A DNA stretch of 64,000 nt from Aquabacterium commune. Lineage in GTDB: Bacteria; Pseudomonadota; Gammaproteobacteria; Burkholderiales; Burkholderiaceae_C. Positions 36,579 through 46,133 of the stretch are shown piece by piece. Within the stretch, counting starts at the first letter, position 1. Every line of letters begins with the position of its first letter. The notes under the pieces are model-generated. The model was not told the DNA's origin and did no database searches. It saw only the letters and a program-made list of their open reading frames with translations. The DNA lies in contig NZ_SNXW01000007.1 in assembly GCF_004362855.1 (NCBI RefSeq), positions 1-64,000 on the forward strand, in the 5' to 3' direction. The position numbers were made by a program, and so were the translations under genes.

Positions 36579-37241
36579 TCAGTCGCGGGTGCCCGCCTGG
36601 GCGCCCAGCAGGGTCTCGCGCAGGTCGTGCGCAAAGCCTTCGAGGTCGGCTTCGCAGGCAGAGACGAACTTGCCGAAGATGTTGTAGGCCAGCACGGCGG
36701 GGATCGCCACGGCCAGGCCGGCCGCGGTCATGATGAGTGCCTCGCCCACAGGGCCAGCCACCTTGTCGATGCTGACCGAGCCTTCCGTGGCGATGCCCAT
36801 CATGGCGTGGTAGATGCCCCAGACGGTGCCGAACAGGCCCACGAAGGGCGAGACCGAACCCACCGAGGCCAGCAGCACCTGGCCGGCCTGCAAGCGCATC
36901 AGCACGTCGTGCAGGCTGTCGCGCAGGCGGCGGGTGAGCTGGGCTTCGGGCAGCGCGCGGGCCTCCATCGTGCCCGAGGCCACGGGCTCGCTGGCCGCAT
37001 CGATCAGGGGCAGCAACACCGCCTCGCGGTCGATCTCGGCGACCGCCTGGCGACCGGCAGCGAGGTCGCTCGCCCGCCAGAACGCGGCCGAAGCCAGCAC
37101 CAGGTCACGGCGTGCGCGGCGCAGCAACCAGCCTTTCCAGAAGATCACCACCCAGGCGCCCACCGACATCACCAGCAGCCCGATGGCCACCGCGCGGCCG
37201 ATGGCGTCGCCCTGCTCCCAATACTGGATCAAACTGTCCAC
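36579..37241 (-). CDS. TolQ/ExbB-family proton channel subunit
   Basis: This 220-residue inner-membrane protein belongs to the MotA/TolQ/ExbB family. Three transmembrane segments are visible: AVAIGLLVMSVGAWVVIFWK, ASVGSVSPFVGLFGTVWGIY and EALIMTAAGLAVAIPAVLAY. The last two carry the conserved Gly- and Thr-rich residues of the proton pathway. The start codon is GTG at 37241. It pairs with the TolR-like protein and follows dapB by 25 bp. Confidence 0.88.
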   Translation of the reverse strand: MDSLIQYWEQGDAIGRAVAIGLLVMSVGAWVVIFWKGWLLRRARRDLVLASAAFWRASDLAAGRQAVAEIDREAVLLPLIDAASEPVASGTMEARALPEAQLTRRLRDSLHDVLMRLQAGQVLLASVGSVSPFVGLFGTVWGIYHAMMGIATEGSVSIDKVAGPVGEALIMTAAGLAVAIPAVLAYNIFGKFVSACEADLEGFAHDLRETLLGAQAGTRD

Positions 37242-37266
37242 AACGTGTCCTTGTTGAGATGCCGAA

Positions 37267-38100
37267 TCACTTCAGGCCGAGCACGTCGTCCATGCCGAAC
37301 AAGCCATGCGGCTGGCGCGACAGGAAACGCGCGGCGCGCAAGCTGCCCTGGGCGTAGTGCACGCGGCTCGACGACTTGTGCGTGATCTCGATGCGTTCGC
37401 CCAGACCGGCGAAGAGCACGGTGTGGTCGCCCACGATGTCGCCACCGCGGACGGTGGCAAAGCCGATGGTGGACGGGTCACGCTCGCCGGTCACGCCTTC
37501 ACGGCCATAAACGGCGCAGTCCTTCAGGTCGCGGCCCAGGGCGTCGGCCACGACCTCGCCCATCTTCAGCGCGGTGCCGCTGGGGGCATCGACCTTGTGG
37601 CGGTGGTGGGCTTCGATGATCTCGATGTCATAGCCTTCGTTGAGGGCTTTGGCCGCCTGGGCCAACAGCTTGAAGACCACGTTCACGCCCACGGCCATGT
37701 TGGGGGCCATGACGATGGCGATGTCGCGGGCGGCATCGGCGATCTCGGCCTTCTGCGTCTCGGAAAAACCCGTCGTTCCGATGATGAGCTTGACGCCCAG
37801 CTCGCGGCAGACCTTCAGGTGCGCCAGCGTGCCTTCAGGACGGGTGAAGTCGATGAGGTACTTCGCGTTCTTCAGGCCTTCACGCAGGTCGTTGGTGATC
37901 TTCACACCGCTGGCGATGCCGGTGAAGGCGGTGGCGTCCAGGCCGATGGCGGGGCTGCCGGCCACGTCCAGGGCGCCGGCCAGGTGGGCGTCAGGCGATT
38001 GCTGCACAGCCTCGACCAGCATGCGGCCCATGCGGCCAGAGACGCCGGCGATGGCGATGGCAAGGGAGTCGGCGTTGGCCGTGGGGTTGGCGGTGCTCAT
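37267..38100 (-). CDS. dapB: 4-hydroxy-tetrahydrodipicolinate reductase
   Basis: This 277-residue NAD(P)H-dependent reductase acts in the lysine and diaminopimelate pathway. The Rossmann motif reads [18 protein letters not shown]. The substrate-binding residues lie in [20 protein letters not shown], the DapB signature. It belongs to a minus-strand cluster bamE-dapB-tolQ-like-tolR-like-amn, with bamE 64 bp upstream. Confidence 0.95.
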   Translation of the reverse strand: MSTANPTANADSLAIAIAGVSGRMGRMLVEAVQQSPDAHLAGALDVAGSPAIGLDATAFTGIASGVKITNDLREGLKNAKYLIDFTRPEGTLAHLKVCRELGVKLIIGTTGFSETQKAEIADAARDIAIVMAPNMAVGVNVVFKLLAQAAKALNEGYDIEIIEAHHRHKVDAPSGTALKMGEVVADALGRDLKDCAVYGREGVTGERDPSTIGFATVRGGDIVGDHTVLFAGLGERIEITHKSSSRVHYAQGSLRAARFLSRQPHGLFGMDDVLGLK

Positions 38101-38164
38101 GCAAAAAATCCAGGTGCGAGGTGCGGGTGGGTATCGACAGGAAATCGACAGGATGTCGGCGGGT

Positions 38165-38728
38165 TCAGCGCTGACCGCGCTCCAGCGGCGGGTAGTCGCG
38201 TGCAGCGCCCACAGGCAGCTTGCGGGTGCTGTCCGTTTTCGCCGGCACCGGCAGCTTGGCGATCTGCTCGGGCGCCATCTCCAGCGGGGGCTCGGGCCGG
38301 ATCAGGGGCTTGTCGATGGCGGCCACGAACTCGCGCTCGGCCGGCAGGGCCTCGGTGTCGAAGCGCTCGACCACATCGCCCTTGAAGAAGACGCTGACGC
38401 GGCGCTTTTGCGGCGGCACGCCCTGGCGGTCGATGGTGAAGACGTAGTCCCAGCGGTCGGTGTGGAAGGGATCGACCAGCAGCGGCGTGCCCAGGATCTC
38501 GCGCACCTGCAGGCGGCCCAGGCCCGGCTGGATCTGCGCCATGACCTCTTGCGTGACCACGTTGCCCTGCACCACGTCCACGCGGTAGGGCGTGAAGAGA
38601 CCGAACAGCGTCTCGGGCTTGGCCTCGGACAGGCCCAGGCTGCTGCAGGCGCTCAGCGACAGCACGCTGGCCCCGCAAGCGAGTGTGGCCAGCATCTGGG
38701 TTGCGCGGCGGGTCGGGGTGGATTTCAT
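38165..38728 (-). CDS. bamE: BamE outer-membrane assembly lipoprotein
   Basis: This is a 187-residue SmpA/OmlA-family lipoprotein. A lipobox is read at the signal cleavage site in [12 protein letters not shown], with the lipidated Cys near residue 28. The conserved block [20 protein letters not shown] is followed by [20 protein letters not shown], diagnostic for BamE. It helps fold outer-membrane beta-barrel proteins with BamA. It is longer than the E. coli protein because of a C-terminal extension of about 60 residues. It is divergent from fur, a pairing common in this group. Confidence 0.93.
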   Translation of the reverse strand: MKSTPTRRATQMLATLACGASVLSLSACSSLGLSEAKPETLFGLFTPYRVDVVQGNVVTQEVMAQIQPGLGRLQVREILGTPLLVDPFHTDRWDYVFTIDRQGVPPQKRRVSVFFKGDVVERFDTEALPAEREFVAAIDKPLIRPEPPLEMAPEQIAKLPVPAKTDSTRKLPVGAARDYPPLERGQR

Positions 38729-38754
38729 CGGGGAGGTCTCGGCAGAGTCACAGC

Positions 38755-38768
38755 CAAATCATTATCAT
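38755..38768 (-). promoter_or_regulatory. Partial Fur-box-like site between fur and bamE
   Basis: The minus strand reads GATAATGATTTGG, whose first nine bases match half of the Fur box consensus. It lies 27 bp upstream of bamE and 52 bp upstream of fur, a suitable position for autoregulation. Only one good half-site is present. Confidence 0.35.
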
Positions 38769-38819
38769 GGCGGATTCTAGCGGGGGCCGGTCACGGTTGC
38801 CCGCGCAGCGGAGCCCCCC

Positions 38820-39254
38820 ATGAACAACGCCGACGAACTCAAGAGCAGCGGGCTCAAGGCCACCTTGCCTCGCATCAAGATCCTCGAACTCTTCCAGCAG
38901 TCGGCACAGCGCCACATGACGGCAGAAGACGTGTACAAGGTGCTGTTGAACGAGGGTTCGGACATCGGCCTGGCCACCGTCTATCGTGTGCTGATGCAGT
39001 TCGAGCAGGCTGGCCTGCTCTCGCGCAACCACTTCGAGGCCGGCAAGGCCGTGTTCGAACTCAACGAAGGCCAGCACCACGACCACCTGGTGTGCGTGAA
39101 CTGCGGCCGCGTGGAGGAGTTTTTCGACCCGGAGATCGAGCGCCGTCAGCAGCAAATCGCCACCGAACGCGGCTACAAGCTGCAGGATCACGCCTTGTCG
39201 CTGTACGTGCTGTGCAACCGGGAAGGTTGCGCCGACAAGCCAGCCAGCCGCTGA
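38820..39254 (+). CDS. fur: Ferric uptake regulator
   Basis: This 144-residue iron-dependent repressor has an N-terminal winged helix beginning MNNADELKSSGLKATLPRIK and the recognition helix region LATVYRVLMQFEQAGL. The C-terminal dimerisation and metal-binding part reads EGQHHDHLVCVNCGRVEEFF, which contains the HHDHxxC zinc and iron ligands. It probably controls the TonB receptor cluster downstream in this window. It is divergent from bamE. Confidence 0.96.
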   Translation: MNNADELKSSGLKATLPRIKILELFQQSAQRHMTAEDVYKVLLNEGSDIGLATVYRVLMQFEQAGLLSRNHFEAGKAVFELNEGQHHDHLVCVNCGRVEEFFDPEIERRQQQIATERGYKLQDHALSLYVLCNREGCADKPASR

Positions 39255-39271
39255 GCTTGTGGAGGGCTGGC

Positions 39272-40231
39272 TCAGCCGCCGCGCTCCATGGCGCGCTGGT
39301 GCCGCTCGATGAACTCTTTGTAGGTGTCGATGCCGCGCAACTGCAGCACGGTGTTGCGCACGGCGGCCTCGACCAGCACGGCCAGGTTGCGGCCGGCGTC
39401 CACCGCGATGACGGCTTTGCGGATGGGCACGTCCATCACGTCCTCGTACAGCGGCTCGTAAGGCAGGCGCTCGAACTCGCGCTCCATGGTTTCCTTGCGG
39501 ACCAGGTGCACGATGAGCTTGAGGCGCATCTTGCGGCGCACCGCGGTTTCACCAAAAATGGATTTGATGTCCAGCAAGCCGATGCCGCGGACTTCCAGCA
39601 AGTTCAGCAACAGCTCGGGACAACGGCCCTCGATGGCGGTGCGCGAGACGCGGTAGAGGTCCACCGCGTCGTCGGCCACCAGGCCATGGCCACGCGAAAT
39701 CAGCTCCAGGCCGAGTTCGCTCTTGCCCAGGCCGGACTCGCCGGTCAGCAGCACGCCCAGGCCGAGGATGTCCATGAAGACACCGTGGCGGGTGATGCGC
39801 TCGGCGAAGTGCTGGGTCAGGTAGCTGCGCAGCACGTCGATGACGTGGCCGGCGGGCTCCTGGGTGACGAACAGCGGGATGCCGGCGCGGCCGCACATGG
39901 CCATGAGCTTTTCAGACGGCGGCTGGGCATCGGCCACGACCACCACGGGCGGCTCCAGGGTCACGATGCGCTGGATGCGGCGCTCCTGGTCTTCCGGGGT
40001 CGAGCTGGAGAAGTACGCCGACTCACGCCGACCGACGATCTGCACCCGGTAGGGGTGGATGTAGTTCAGGTAGCCGACCAGATCGGCCGCCGACTGCGCC
40101 GATTGCACGGCTTCCTCGTCGAAATGGCGCTCCGGGTTGGCGTGCCCGGCGACCCACTCCCAACGCAGCGCGGTGCGGTTGGCTTCGAACAGCGCCTCGG
40201 CGCTGATGATGGCGAGGTCTTTGAGGCTCAC
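39272..40231 (-). CDS. hprK: HPr kinase/phosphorylase
   Basis: This 319-residue bifunctional enzyme phosphorylates HPr on Ser and links carbon and nitrogen signalling through the PTSNtr. The Walker A motif is read as [17 protein letters not shown]. The signature [13 protein letters not shown] follows, and an HPrK N-terminal domain precedes. The start is GTG at 40231 ([10 protein letters not shown]). The 47-bp gap to ptsN consists almost entirely of 14-bp tandem repeats. Confidence 0.94.
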   Translation of the reverse strand: MSLKDLAIISAEALFEANRTALRWEWVAGHANPERHFDEEAVQSAQSAADLVGYLNYIHPYRVQIVGRRESAYFSSSTPEDQERRIQRIVTLEPPVVVVADAQPPSEKLMAMCGRAGIPLFVTQEPAGHVIDVLRSYLTQHFAERITRHGVFMDILGLGVLLTGESGLGKSELGLELISRGHGLVADDAVDLYRVSRTAIEGRCPELLLNLLEVRGIGLLDIKSIFGETAVRRKMRLKLIVHLVRKETMEREFERLPYEPLYEDVMDVPIRKAVIAVDAGRNLAVLVEAAVRNTVLQLRGIDTYKEFIERHQRAMERGG

Positions 40232-40238
40232 GGACTTC

Positions 40239-40275
40239 GGTTCACAGGTGGCGGTTCACAGGTGGTGGTTCACGG
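40239..40275 (+). repeat. 14-bp tandem repeat between ptsN and hprK
   Basis: The unit GGTTCACAGGTGG(C/T) occurs at 40239-40252 and 40253-40266, and the partial copy GGTTCACGG at 40267-40275. It fills most of the intergenic gap, so it determines the sequence just upstream of the GTG start of hprK and could alter its ribosome binding. Confidence 0.75.
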
Positions 40276-40278
40276 ACG

Positions 40279-40749
40279 TCACGCCACGGACTTCAGCGGC
40301 TGCCAGCGCTCGATCAGGTCGTGCACCTCAACGGCCGTGCCTTCGGTCTTGAGGCGTTCGCGCAGTTCGCGGTCGGACAGCAGCTCGGCGATTTCCGAGA
40401 GGATTTCCAGGTGCCGCTGCGTGGCCGCCTCGGGCACCAGCAGGAAGATCAGCAGGCCGACGGCTTCTTCGTCAGGGGCGTCAAAGGGGATGGGCTGACT
40501 GAGGCGGATGACCGCCGCCAGCGGGTTCTTCAGCCCCTTGATGCGGCCGTGCGGGATCGCCACGCCGTGCCCCAGCCCGGTCGAGCCCAGGCGTTCTCGG
40601 GCGAACAGGTTGTCGGTGACCGTGGCGCGGGCAATCGCGTGCTGGTTCTCGAACAGCAACCCTGCGTGCTCGAAGACGCGCTTTTTGCTGCTGGCGTCCA
40701 CATCCACCAGCACTTGGCTGGCGGGAAGGATGGCTGAGAGTCGGTTCAT
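40279..40749 (-). CDS. ptsN: PTS IIA-like nitrogen-regulatory protein
   Basis: This 156-residue EIIA-Ntr protein carries the phospho-acceptor His in STGLGHGVAIPHGRIKGL and the family core PFDAPDEEAVGLLIFLLVPE. It receives phosphate from NPr and signals nitrogen, potassium and envelope status. It lies between hpf and hprK as is common in Burkholderiales. A T-rich hairpin (40789-40812) lies 40 bp upstream, between hpf and ptsN. Confidence 0.94.
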   Translation of the reverse strand: MNRLSAILPASQVLVDVDASSKKRVFEHAGLLFENQHAIARATVTDNLFARERLGSTGLGHGVAIPHGRIKGLKNPLAAVIRLSQPIPFDAPDEEAVGLLIFLLVPEAATQRHLEILSEIAELLSDRELRERLKTEGTAVEVHDLIERWQPLKSVA

Positions 40750-40788
40750 GGTTCAGACGCAAATCAGACGTGAGCGACGGCCGAAGAC

Positions 40789-40812
40789 GAAAAAAAAGCC
40801 AGCCCGCCCGGA
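40789..40812 (-). terminator. Weak intrinsic terminator between hpf and ptsN
   Basis: On the minus strand AGTCC pairs with GGGCT (one G-T pair) around a 4-nt loop and is followed after GGC by eight T residues. It lies 40 bp upstream of ptsN and could allow separate transcription of hpf and ptsN. Confidence 0.45.
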
Positions 40813-40996
40813 CTGACAGAGGGCGGATTATAGGGATGCGTCCGGATTCATGGAACCCTCGTGCAACCCTGTTTCCGGGGATTCTGCACTGTGTGCTGCA
40901 CCGCAGCAAGGGGGCACACCTTGAAAACGCGCGATGGGCCGTTCGGGCTGACAGCATGGGTCAAATTTCAACGAAAACAGGTTCGGATGGCCCATG

Positions 40997-41018
40997 AAAA
41001 ACGGCCCCGAAGGGCCGT
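40997..41018 (-). terminator. Intrinsic terminator downstream of hpf
   Basis: On the minus strand ACGGCCC and GGGCCGT form a perfect 7-bp stem with the stable TTCG loop, followed by TTTT. It lies 93 bp after the hpf stop, so most hpf transcripts should end here rather than read into ptsN. Confidence 0.75.
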
Positions 41019-41111
41019 CAACTCGGCGTCTACCTGCGCTGGCGACCCGCAATCAGGGTCCGCCGAGGATGTCCGGCACTCGGGAATGCCGGCGCGCGAC
41101 ACGCTGCAGCG

Positions 41112-41462
41112 TCATTGCGCGGCATCCCAGGCGGAGTCCTGGCGCTTCAGCGAGTCATGGTGGTGGTCCTGCACGCGATCCTTGTGGCGACAAACCTGGC
41201 GGTCCAGCTTGTCCATCAGTTGATCAATGGCGGCGTAGAGATCCTCATGCGCGGTCTCCACGAAAATGTCCTTGCCCTTCACATGCACGTTGACTTCAGC
41301 CTTCTGACGACGTTCCTTTTCCTTTTGCTTTTCCACCGAGAGCAGCACCGTGATGTCCACGACCTGGTCGAAATGGCGGGTCACACGGTCCAACTTGGTG
41401 AGCACGTACTCACGCAGCGAAGGGGTAACTTCGAGATGGTGGCCACTGATCGTCACATTCAT
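41112..41462 (-). CDS. hpf: Ribosome hibernation promoting factor (short HPF)
   Basis: This 116-residue ribosome-binding protein reads [20 protein letters not shown], the standard HPF start, and ends in a His-rich tail ([13 protein letters not shown]). It dimerises and inactivates 70S ribosomes in stationary phase. The RBS GGAGG lies just upstream of the ATG. In relatives rpoN usually precedes hpf; here the upstream gene is a divergent oligosaccharyltransferase-like gene, so rpoN is elsewhere. Confidence 0.92.
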   Translation of the reverse strand: MNVTISGHHLEVTPSLREYVLTKLDRVTRHFDQVVDITVLLSVEKQKEKERRQKAEVNVHVKGKDIFVETAHEDLYAAIDQLMDKLDRQVCRHKDRVQDHHHDSLKRQDSAWDAAQ

Positions 41463-41756
41463 ACTGCCTCCTTTCGAGAGCAGAAACGTTGCACACACTT
41501 CGTACAAACCGGAAAGTGCGGTGACCCAAACCCGTCTGCGAGGCTGTGAAAGCACGGGCAGAAAAGAGGCCACTGATGCATCAACCGGGAATTCAGTGTG
41601 CCCCTCTCCGGGCTCTGTGACAAGCCCATGACAGCAGTATTTGTATCCGGATTCAAGCGGATGCGCGCCGAGCGTGCGCTTTCCTCGCTGGGCGACTGAA
41701 ACAGCGGTCACAAGGCCCTCGGGAAGACCCCGACGCAGGCCTGACAATGTCACCCC

Positions 41757-43574
41757 ATGAACCCGATCCGTTCCGAATCCCTGAGCACCGGCTGGGGCCT
41801 GGCCATCCTGGCGTTGCTGGGGCCGACCCTGATTGCCGCGCACGACCCGCCTTCGGTGACCTTCTACAACCAGGCCCTCGCGGCGCTGGGCTGGGGCCTG
41901 TGGCTGGCCTGGCTGGGCGTGCACAGCGCGGACGCCACCCCCTTTCGCGCGCCGCGCGGACCGGGGCGCTCGGGGCTGATCGCCATGAGCGTGGTGCTGC
42001 TGGTGCAGGCCGCACAAGCCTTGTGGGCGGGCGTGGCCTCGCCGGTGCCGCTGGGCTTGGGCCTGATGGGCGGCGGCCTGGCGCTGGGCGCCTTGCTGGC
42101 GCTGCACGGCGGCTGGCGTGCTGGCAGCAGCGCGGCGTCGGGCATGGACACCCTGCCCATGCTGTTTTTCGGCGGGCTGGCGCTGGCCGGCGCTGTGGGT
42201 TTGGGACTGTCGCTGGTGCAGGTCTTTCACCCGGCCTGGGCCGACGGCGTGTTCATCGCGGTGCCGACGATCGCCGGGCGCGCCGTGGCCAACCTGCGCC
42301 AGCCCAACCACCTCAGCACCGTGCTGGTGTTCGCCTGCGCCGCTGCGGCCTGGCTGGGCGCACAAGGCCGCTTGCACGAGCGGCTGGCAGCGCTCGGTGT
42401 GGCGGGCTTCATCGTGGGCATCGTGTTGACCGCATCGCGCACCGGCATGGTCGGCATGGCCTTCCTGACGCTGTGGGGCTGCCTGGACCGCCAGCTGCCG
42501 CGCAGCCTGCGCTGGACGCTGATCGGTGCACCCGCCATCTACGGTCTGGCCTGGGGTGGGATGTGGCTGTGGTCGCACGCGGACAGCTCGGTGGCCTTCG
42601 CGGCGGAAGCGCGCCTGCACGATGGCAGCGACATCTCCAGCTCGCGCTTCAAGATCTGGGCCAATGTGCTGGAGCTGATCCGCCAACAACCCTGGCTGGG
42701 CGTGGGCTACGGCCGCTTCAATTTCGCCTGGTCGATGACGCCCTTCCCCACCCGGCCCGTGGCTTTCTTCGACCACACGCACAACGTCCTGCTGCAATGG
42801 GCGGTGGAGTTCGGCGTGCCGCTGGCCGCGCTCATGACGGGCTTGTGTGCCTGGGCCTTCTGGCTGCTGGTGCGGCCGTGGCGCGCAGGGGCTGAGCAGG
42901 GCTCGCCCTGGCGCCATCACACGGTGGGCGCGTGCGCGGTGATGGTGGCCATGGCCGGCTTCCACAGCCTGCTGGAGTACCCGCTGTGGTACGGCTACTT
43001 CCTGTGGCCCACGGCCTTTGCGTTTGGCCTGGGTTTGTCGGCGCGCACTCCAGCATCGGCCGATGCTGGAGTGGGCAGCTGTGCGTTGAGCTCGGCCACG
43101 GCAGCGCCCTGGCGGGGTCGCGCAGCGCCTGGCCTGCTCATGGCGGCACTGGCCGTGTGGTGCGCGCTGGACTACCGTGCCGCGTCCAACATCTACGCAC
43201 CACGCGCCGGTGCCGGGCCGCTGGACCAGCGCATCGCCTTCGGCATGAAGATGCCGTGGTGGGGCTACCAGGCCGACTACGCGCTGGTGAACCGCCCCGA
43301 CGAGGACGAGCCCAGCCTGCCGCCCGAGGCCTTCCGCCGCACGGTGCACAACCTGCTGGACGCCCGGCTGATGATGGCCTATGCGCGCTCATTGGCCGAG
43401 CATGGCCAGACCGACAAGGCGCGTTACGTGGCACAGCGCCTGTACGAGTTCAGGAACAGCATGGCCAAGGACTGGAAGGCTTTGTGCGAGACCCCGCTGG
43501 AGCCTGGCGAGCCCGTGCCTTTCCAGTGCGAGAAGCCGCAGCAGGCCTACACCTGGCGCGACATGGCGCCTTGA
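41757..43574 (+). CDS. PglL/Wzy-type O-antigen ligase or O-oligosaccharyltransferase
   Basis: This 605-residue integral membrane protein has about 12 hydrophobic helices (for example [16 protein letters not shown], then [20 protein letters not shown]). The Wzy_C signature ASRTGM and the large loop [16 protein letters not shown], then [17 protein letters not shown], carry the conserved His of O-antigen ligases and pilin glycosyltransferases. A C-terminal periplasmic part follows (Wzy_C_2 style). It probably transfers oligosaccharide to pilin or lipid A core. A 28-bp palindrome lies in the middle of the coding sequence (43046-43073). Transferase type is uncertain. Confidence 0.8.
   Translation: MNPIRSESLSTGWGLAILALLGPTLIAAHDPPSVTFYNQALAALGWGLWLAWLGVHSADATPFRAPRGPGRSGLIAMSVVLLVQAAQALWAGVASPVPLGLGLMGGGLALGALLALHGGWRAGSSAASGMDTLPMLFFGGLALAGAVGLGLSLVQVFHPAWADGVFIAVPTIAGRAVANLRQPNHLSTVLVFACAAAAWLGAQGRLHERLAALGVAGFIVGIVLTASRTGMVGMAFLTLWGCLDRQLPRSLRWTLIGAPAIYGLAWGGMWLWSHADSSVAFAAEARLHDGSDISSSRFKIWANVLELIRQQPWLGVGYGRFNFAWSMTPFPTRPVAFFDHTHNVLLQWAVEFGVPLAALMTGLCAWAFWLLVRPWRAGAEQGSPWRHHTVGACAVMVAMAGFHSLLEYPLWYGYFLWPTAFAFGLGLSARTPASADAGVGSCALSSATAAPWRGRAAPGLLMAALAVWCALDYRAASNIYAPRAGAGPLDQRIAFGMKMPWWGYQADYALVNRPDEDEPSLPPEAFRRTVHNLLDARLMMAYARSLAEHGQTDKARYVAQRLYEFRNSMAKDWKALCETPLEPGEPVPFQCEKPQQAYTWRDMAP
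43046..43073. repeat. Perfect 28-bp palindrome inside the ligase gene
   Basis: CACTCCAGCATCGG is followed at once by its exact reverse complement CCGATGCTGGAGTG. It encodes TPASADAGV in a loop between helices and keeps the reading frame. A perfect self-complementary 28-mer with no loop is rare by chance and could be a binding site or a mobile palindromic unit. Confidence 0.85.
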
Positions 43575-43576
43575 GC

Positions 43577-44056
43577 TCAGCCCCCGCGCACCCAGTGCCC
43601 GCTGCGCCCGCCTTGCTTTTCCAGCAAGGCCACGTCGGTGATGACCATGCCGCGGTCGGCGGCCTTGAGCATGTCATAGACGGTGAGCAAACCGACCTGC
43701 ACCGCGGTCAGGGCCTCCATTTCGACGCCAGTGGGGCCGGTGGTTTGCACGGTCACGCGGCAGACCACGGCGACATCCACCTCGTCGAGCTCGAAGGCCA
43801 CGGCCACTTTGGACAAGGCCAGCGGGTGGCACAACGGGATGAGGTCGGCGGTGCGCTTGGCCCCCTGGATGGCCGCGATGCGTGCCACGCCCAGCACATC
43901 GCCCTTGCCGGCGCGGCCTTCGCGCACCAGTGCCAGCGTGTCCGCCAGCATGCGGATGCGGCCTTGGGCCACGGCCACGCGCACGGTGTCGGGCTTGGCA
44001 GAGACGTCCACCATGTGGGCCTGGCCCTGGTCATCGAAGTGGGTGAGTTCGCTCAT
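43577..44056 (-). CDS. moaC: Cyclic pyranopterin monophosphate synthase
   Basis: This 159-residue enzyme makes cyclic pyranopterin monophosphate in molybdenum cofactor synthesis. It reads [19 protein letters not shown] at the start, then [13 protein letters not shown] and [20 protein letters not shown], the MoaC signature with the conserved His and Glu. The longer reading frame upstream of 44056 has no conserved sequence. It converges on the ligase gene, 2 bp away. Confidence 0.95.
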   Translation of the reverse strand: MSELTHFDDQGQAHMVDVSAKPDTVRVAVAQGRIRMLADTLALVREGRAGKGDVLGVARIAAIQGAKRTADLIPLCHPLALSKVAVAFELDEVDVAVVCRVTVQTTGPTGVEMEALTAVQVGLLTVYDMLKAADRGMVITDVALLEKQGGRSGHWVRGG

Positions 44057-44157
44057 GGTGTCAAGAATTCGGAAGTGGCAAAGCCTGCAGGCCCGCGGGC
44101 CACGGTGGCTTCGGGCAGGACGCATACTGTCAGGCAGTTCGCTCCGAATTGTGACCG

Positions 44158-45930
44158 ATGCGCCCTGTCCACGCCCTGTCCGCTTTGATCGCCACGCCTC
44201 ATTCCGCCCATCCCGGCACCCGCACCACCTGGCAGCGCAAGGCATGGCGCGCTGGCCTGGCACTGGCTTTGTGGGGCGGCAGCGCCTGGGTGCAAGCACA
44301 GGCACCCACACCGTCGCCCGGCGACAGCCTGACACCCATCCATGGCCCAGGCAACGGGGCCATCGCCTTGCCGGCACTGGGCGAGACCAGCGGTCAGGAC
44401 CTCTCCGCGGCGGCCGAGCGCAAGCTGGGCGATCGCATCATGCGCAGCATCCTCAGCGACCCGGACGTCCTCGACGACCCGATGCTGGTGGAGTACCTCG
44501 ATGTGCTGTGGCAGAGCCTGCTGACATCGGCCCGCCAGCGCGGCGACATCACGTCCGAGCTCGATCAGAGCCACGCCTGGGAGCCCTTCCTGGTGCGCGA
44601 CCGCTCGGTCAACGCCTTCGCCCTGCCCGGTGGCTACATCGGCGTGCACCTGGGCCTCATCGCCATGACCAGCACGCCCGATGAGCTGGCCTCGGTGCTG
44701 GCGCACGAGCTGTCGCACGTCACGCAACGGCACATCGCGCGGATGATCGGGCAGCAGTCGCGCACCTCGTGGGTGGGCATCGCCTCGCTCTTGCTGGGCA
44801 TGCTGGCGGCCAGCCGCAACCCCGCGGCCGCGCAGGCCATGATTTACGGCGGGCAGGCCGTGGCCATCCAGGGGCAACTGAACTTTTCGCGCGACATGGA
44901 GCGCGAGGCCGACCGCGTGGGCTTTGGCGTGCTCAACGATGCCGGCTACGACCCCGGCGGCATGGCGCTGATGTTCGAGCACCTGCAACAGGCCTCGCGC
45001 CTGAACGACGATGGCAGCTACCCCTACCTGCGCACCCACCCGCTGACCACCGAACGCATCGGTGATGCGCGCGCACGCTTGGGCGTGGGTGGCTGGGACG
45101 CCGCACGGATGGCGCTGAGCATCGGCCCGGGCAGCTCGCGCCTGGCGGCCTGGCATGCCCTGATGGCGGCGCGCTCACGCGTGTTGATGGACACCCGCAG
45201 CATCGCCCAGGAAAACCTGGTGGGTTTGACACCCAAGGCGGGCAGCCCGGCGCTGGTGGCCACCGCGACCCACTACACGCGGGCCGTGGCCCTGCAACGC
45301 AGCGGCGCGCTGGCCAAGGCGCAGCAGGCCCTGGACGATGCGCGCAACGCGGGCAAGACCCTGCCTGCAGATCAGCAGGCCGTGTTGCAACGCGTGCTGT
45401 GGCTGACCCAGGCCGAGGCACAGCTGCAAGGCCAGCAGGCGGAAGCCGCCGCGCAGACGCTGGCGCGTGGGGCCGTGGCTGGCTCGGCCGATGGCGATCA
45501 GACGTCCCGACCGACCGTGCGCTTCGTGGTGCGCTCCGTGGTGCGCCTGGAAGCCCGCCCCGAGCTGCTGCTGGCCGCCCGCGCGGCCTTGGCCCTGCCC
45601 GAGCCACCGAACCGCCAGGCGGTGCTCAACGATGCAGCCGCGCGCCTGCAGACCCACCTCAGCGTGCATGCGCACGATGCCGCTGCGTGGTCGCTGCTCA
45701 GCAGCGTGTGGCAGCGCCTGAACCAGCCCATCCGCGCCGTGCGCGCCGATGCCGAAGCCAGTGCAGCCCTGGGCGATCTGACGGGTGCCATCGACCGTGT
45801 CATCGGCGCGCAGCGGCGCTTCCGCCAGCCCGACGCCGCCAGCATCATCGAACTCAGCGTGATGGACTCCCGCCTGCGCGCCTGGCAACGCCAGTGGCGC
45901 GAGGACGTGCGCGACGACGGCGGCCGCTGA
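44158..45930 (+). CDS. M48-family periplasmic metalloprotease (BepA/YfgC-like)
   Basis: This 590-residue protein begins with an uncleaved or signal-like region (residues 20-48, [17 protein letters not shown]). The zinc motif is [16 protein letters not shown] (HEXXH), and the third ligand is in [10 protein letters not shown]. Substrates of the family are misfolded outer-membrane proteins such as BamA or LptD. The C-terminal 300 residues are helical and TPR-like (for example [20 protein letters not shown]). It lies 20 bp ahead of the manganese riboswitch. Confidence 0.88.
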   Translation: MRPVHALSALIATPHSAHPGTRTTWQRKAWRAGLALALWGGSAWVQAQAPTPSPGDSLTPIHGPGNGAIALPALGETSGQDLSAAAERKLGDRIMRSILSDPDVLDDPMLVEYLDVLWQSLLTSARQRGDITSELDQSHAWEPFLVRDRSVNAFALPGGYIGVHLGLIAMTSTPDELASVLAHELSHVTQRHIARMIGQQSRTSWVGIASLLLGMLAASRNPAAAQAMIYGGQAVAIQGQLNFSRDMEREADRVGFGVLNDAGYDPGGMALMFEHLQQASRLNDDGSYPYLRTHPLTTERIGDARARLGVGGWDAARMALSIGPGSSRLAAWHALMAARSRVLMDTRSIAQENLVGLTPKAGSPALVATATHYTRAVALQRSGALAKAQQALDDARNAGKTLPADQQAVLQRVLWLTQAEAQLQGQQAEAAAQTLARGAVAGSADGDQTSRPTVRFVVRSVVRLEARPELLLAARAALALPEPPNRQAVLNDAAARLQTHLSVHAHDAAAWSLLSSVWQRLNQPIRAVRADAEASAALGDLTGAIDRVIGAQRRFRQPDAASIIELSVMDSRLRAWQRQWREDVRDDGGR

Positions 45931-45950
45931 CTTTGCTACACTGAACTGGT

Positions 45951-46073
45951 CCGAAAGGGGAGTAGCTCACCGCGCCAGCGGTTGGTGGCATCCCGTCAAT
46001 ACGGTGCGCGGCTGCAACGGCCGCTCGCCCGGGTTTCACGGCAGGCGCTTGCCTGCATCGCAAGACCTTTCGG
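45951..46073 (+). promoter_or_regulatory. yybP-ykoY manganese riboswitch
   Basis: The 123-nt leader begins CCGAAAGGGGAGTAGCTC, contains the conserved CCCGTCAATACGG loop and ends GCAAGACCTTTCGG. The P1 helix pairs CCGAAAGG (45951-45958) with CCTTTCGG (46066-46073). This matches the Mn2+-binding class. It lies 60 bp upstream of the TerC-family gene and would switch its expression on with high manganese. Confidence 0.93.
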
Positions 46074-46133
46074 CGCCGAGTTTGTGCGGCTGTTGCGGCT
46101 GCGCCATGTTCGTTTCCCTGTCGGAGAACCCTC

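Noticed and set aside
41463-43349. Long minus-strand extension upstream of hpf over the ligase gene
   Set aside because: HPF starts at the ATG at 41462 with a GGAGG site; the upstream frame is an antisense shadow.
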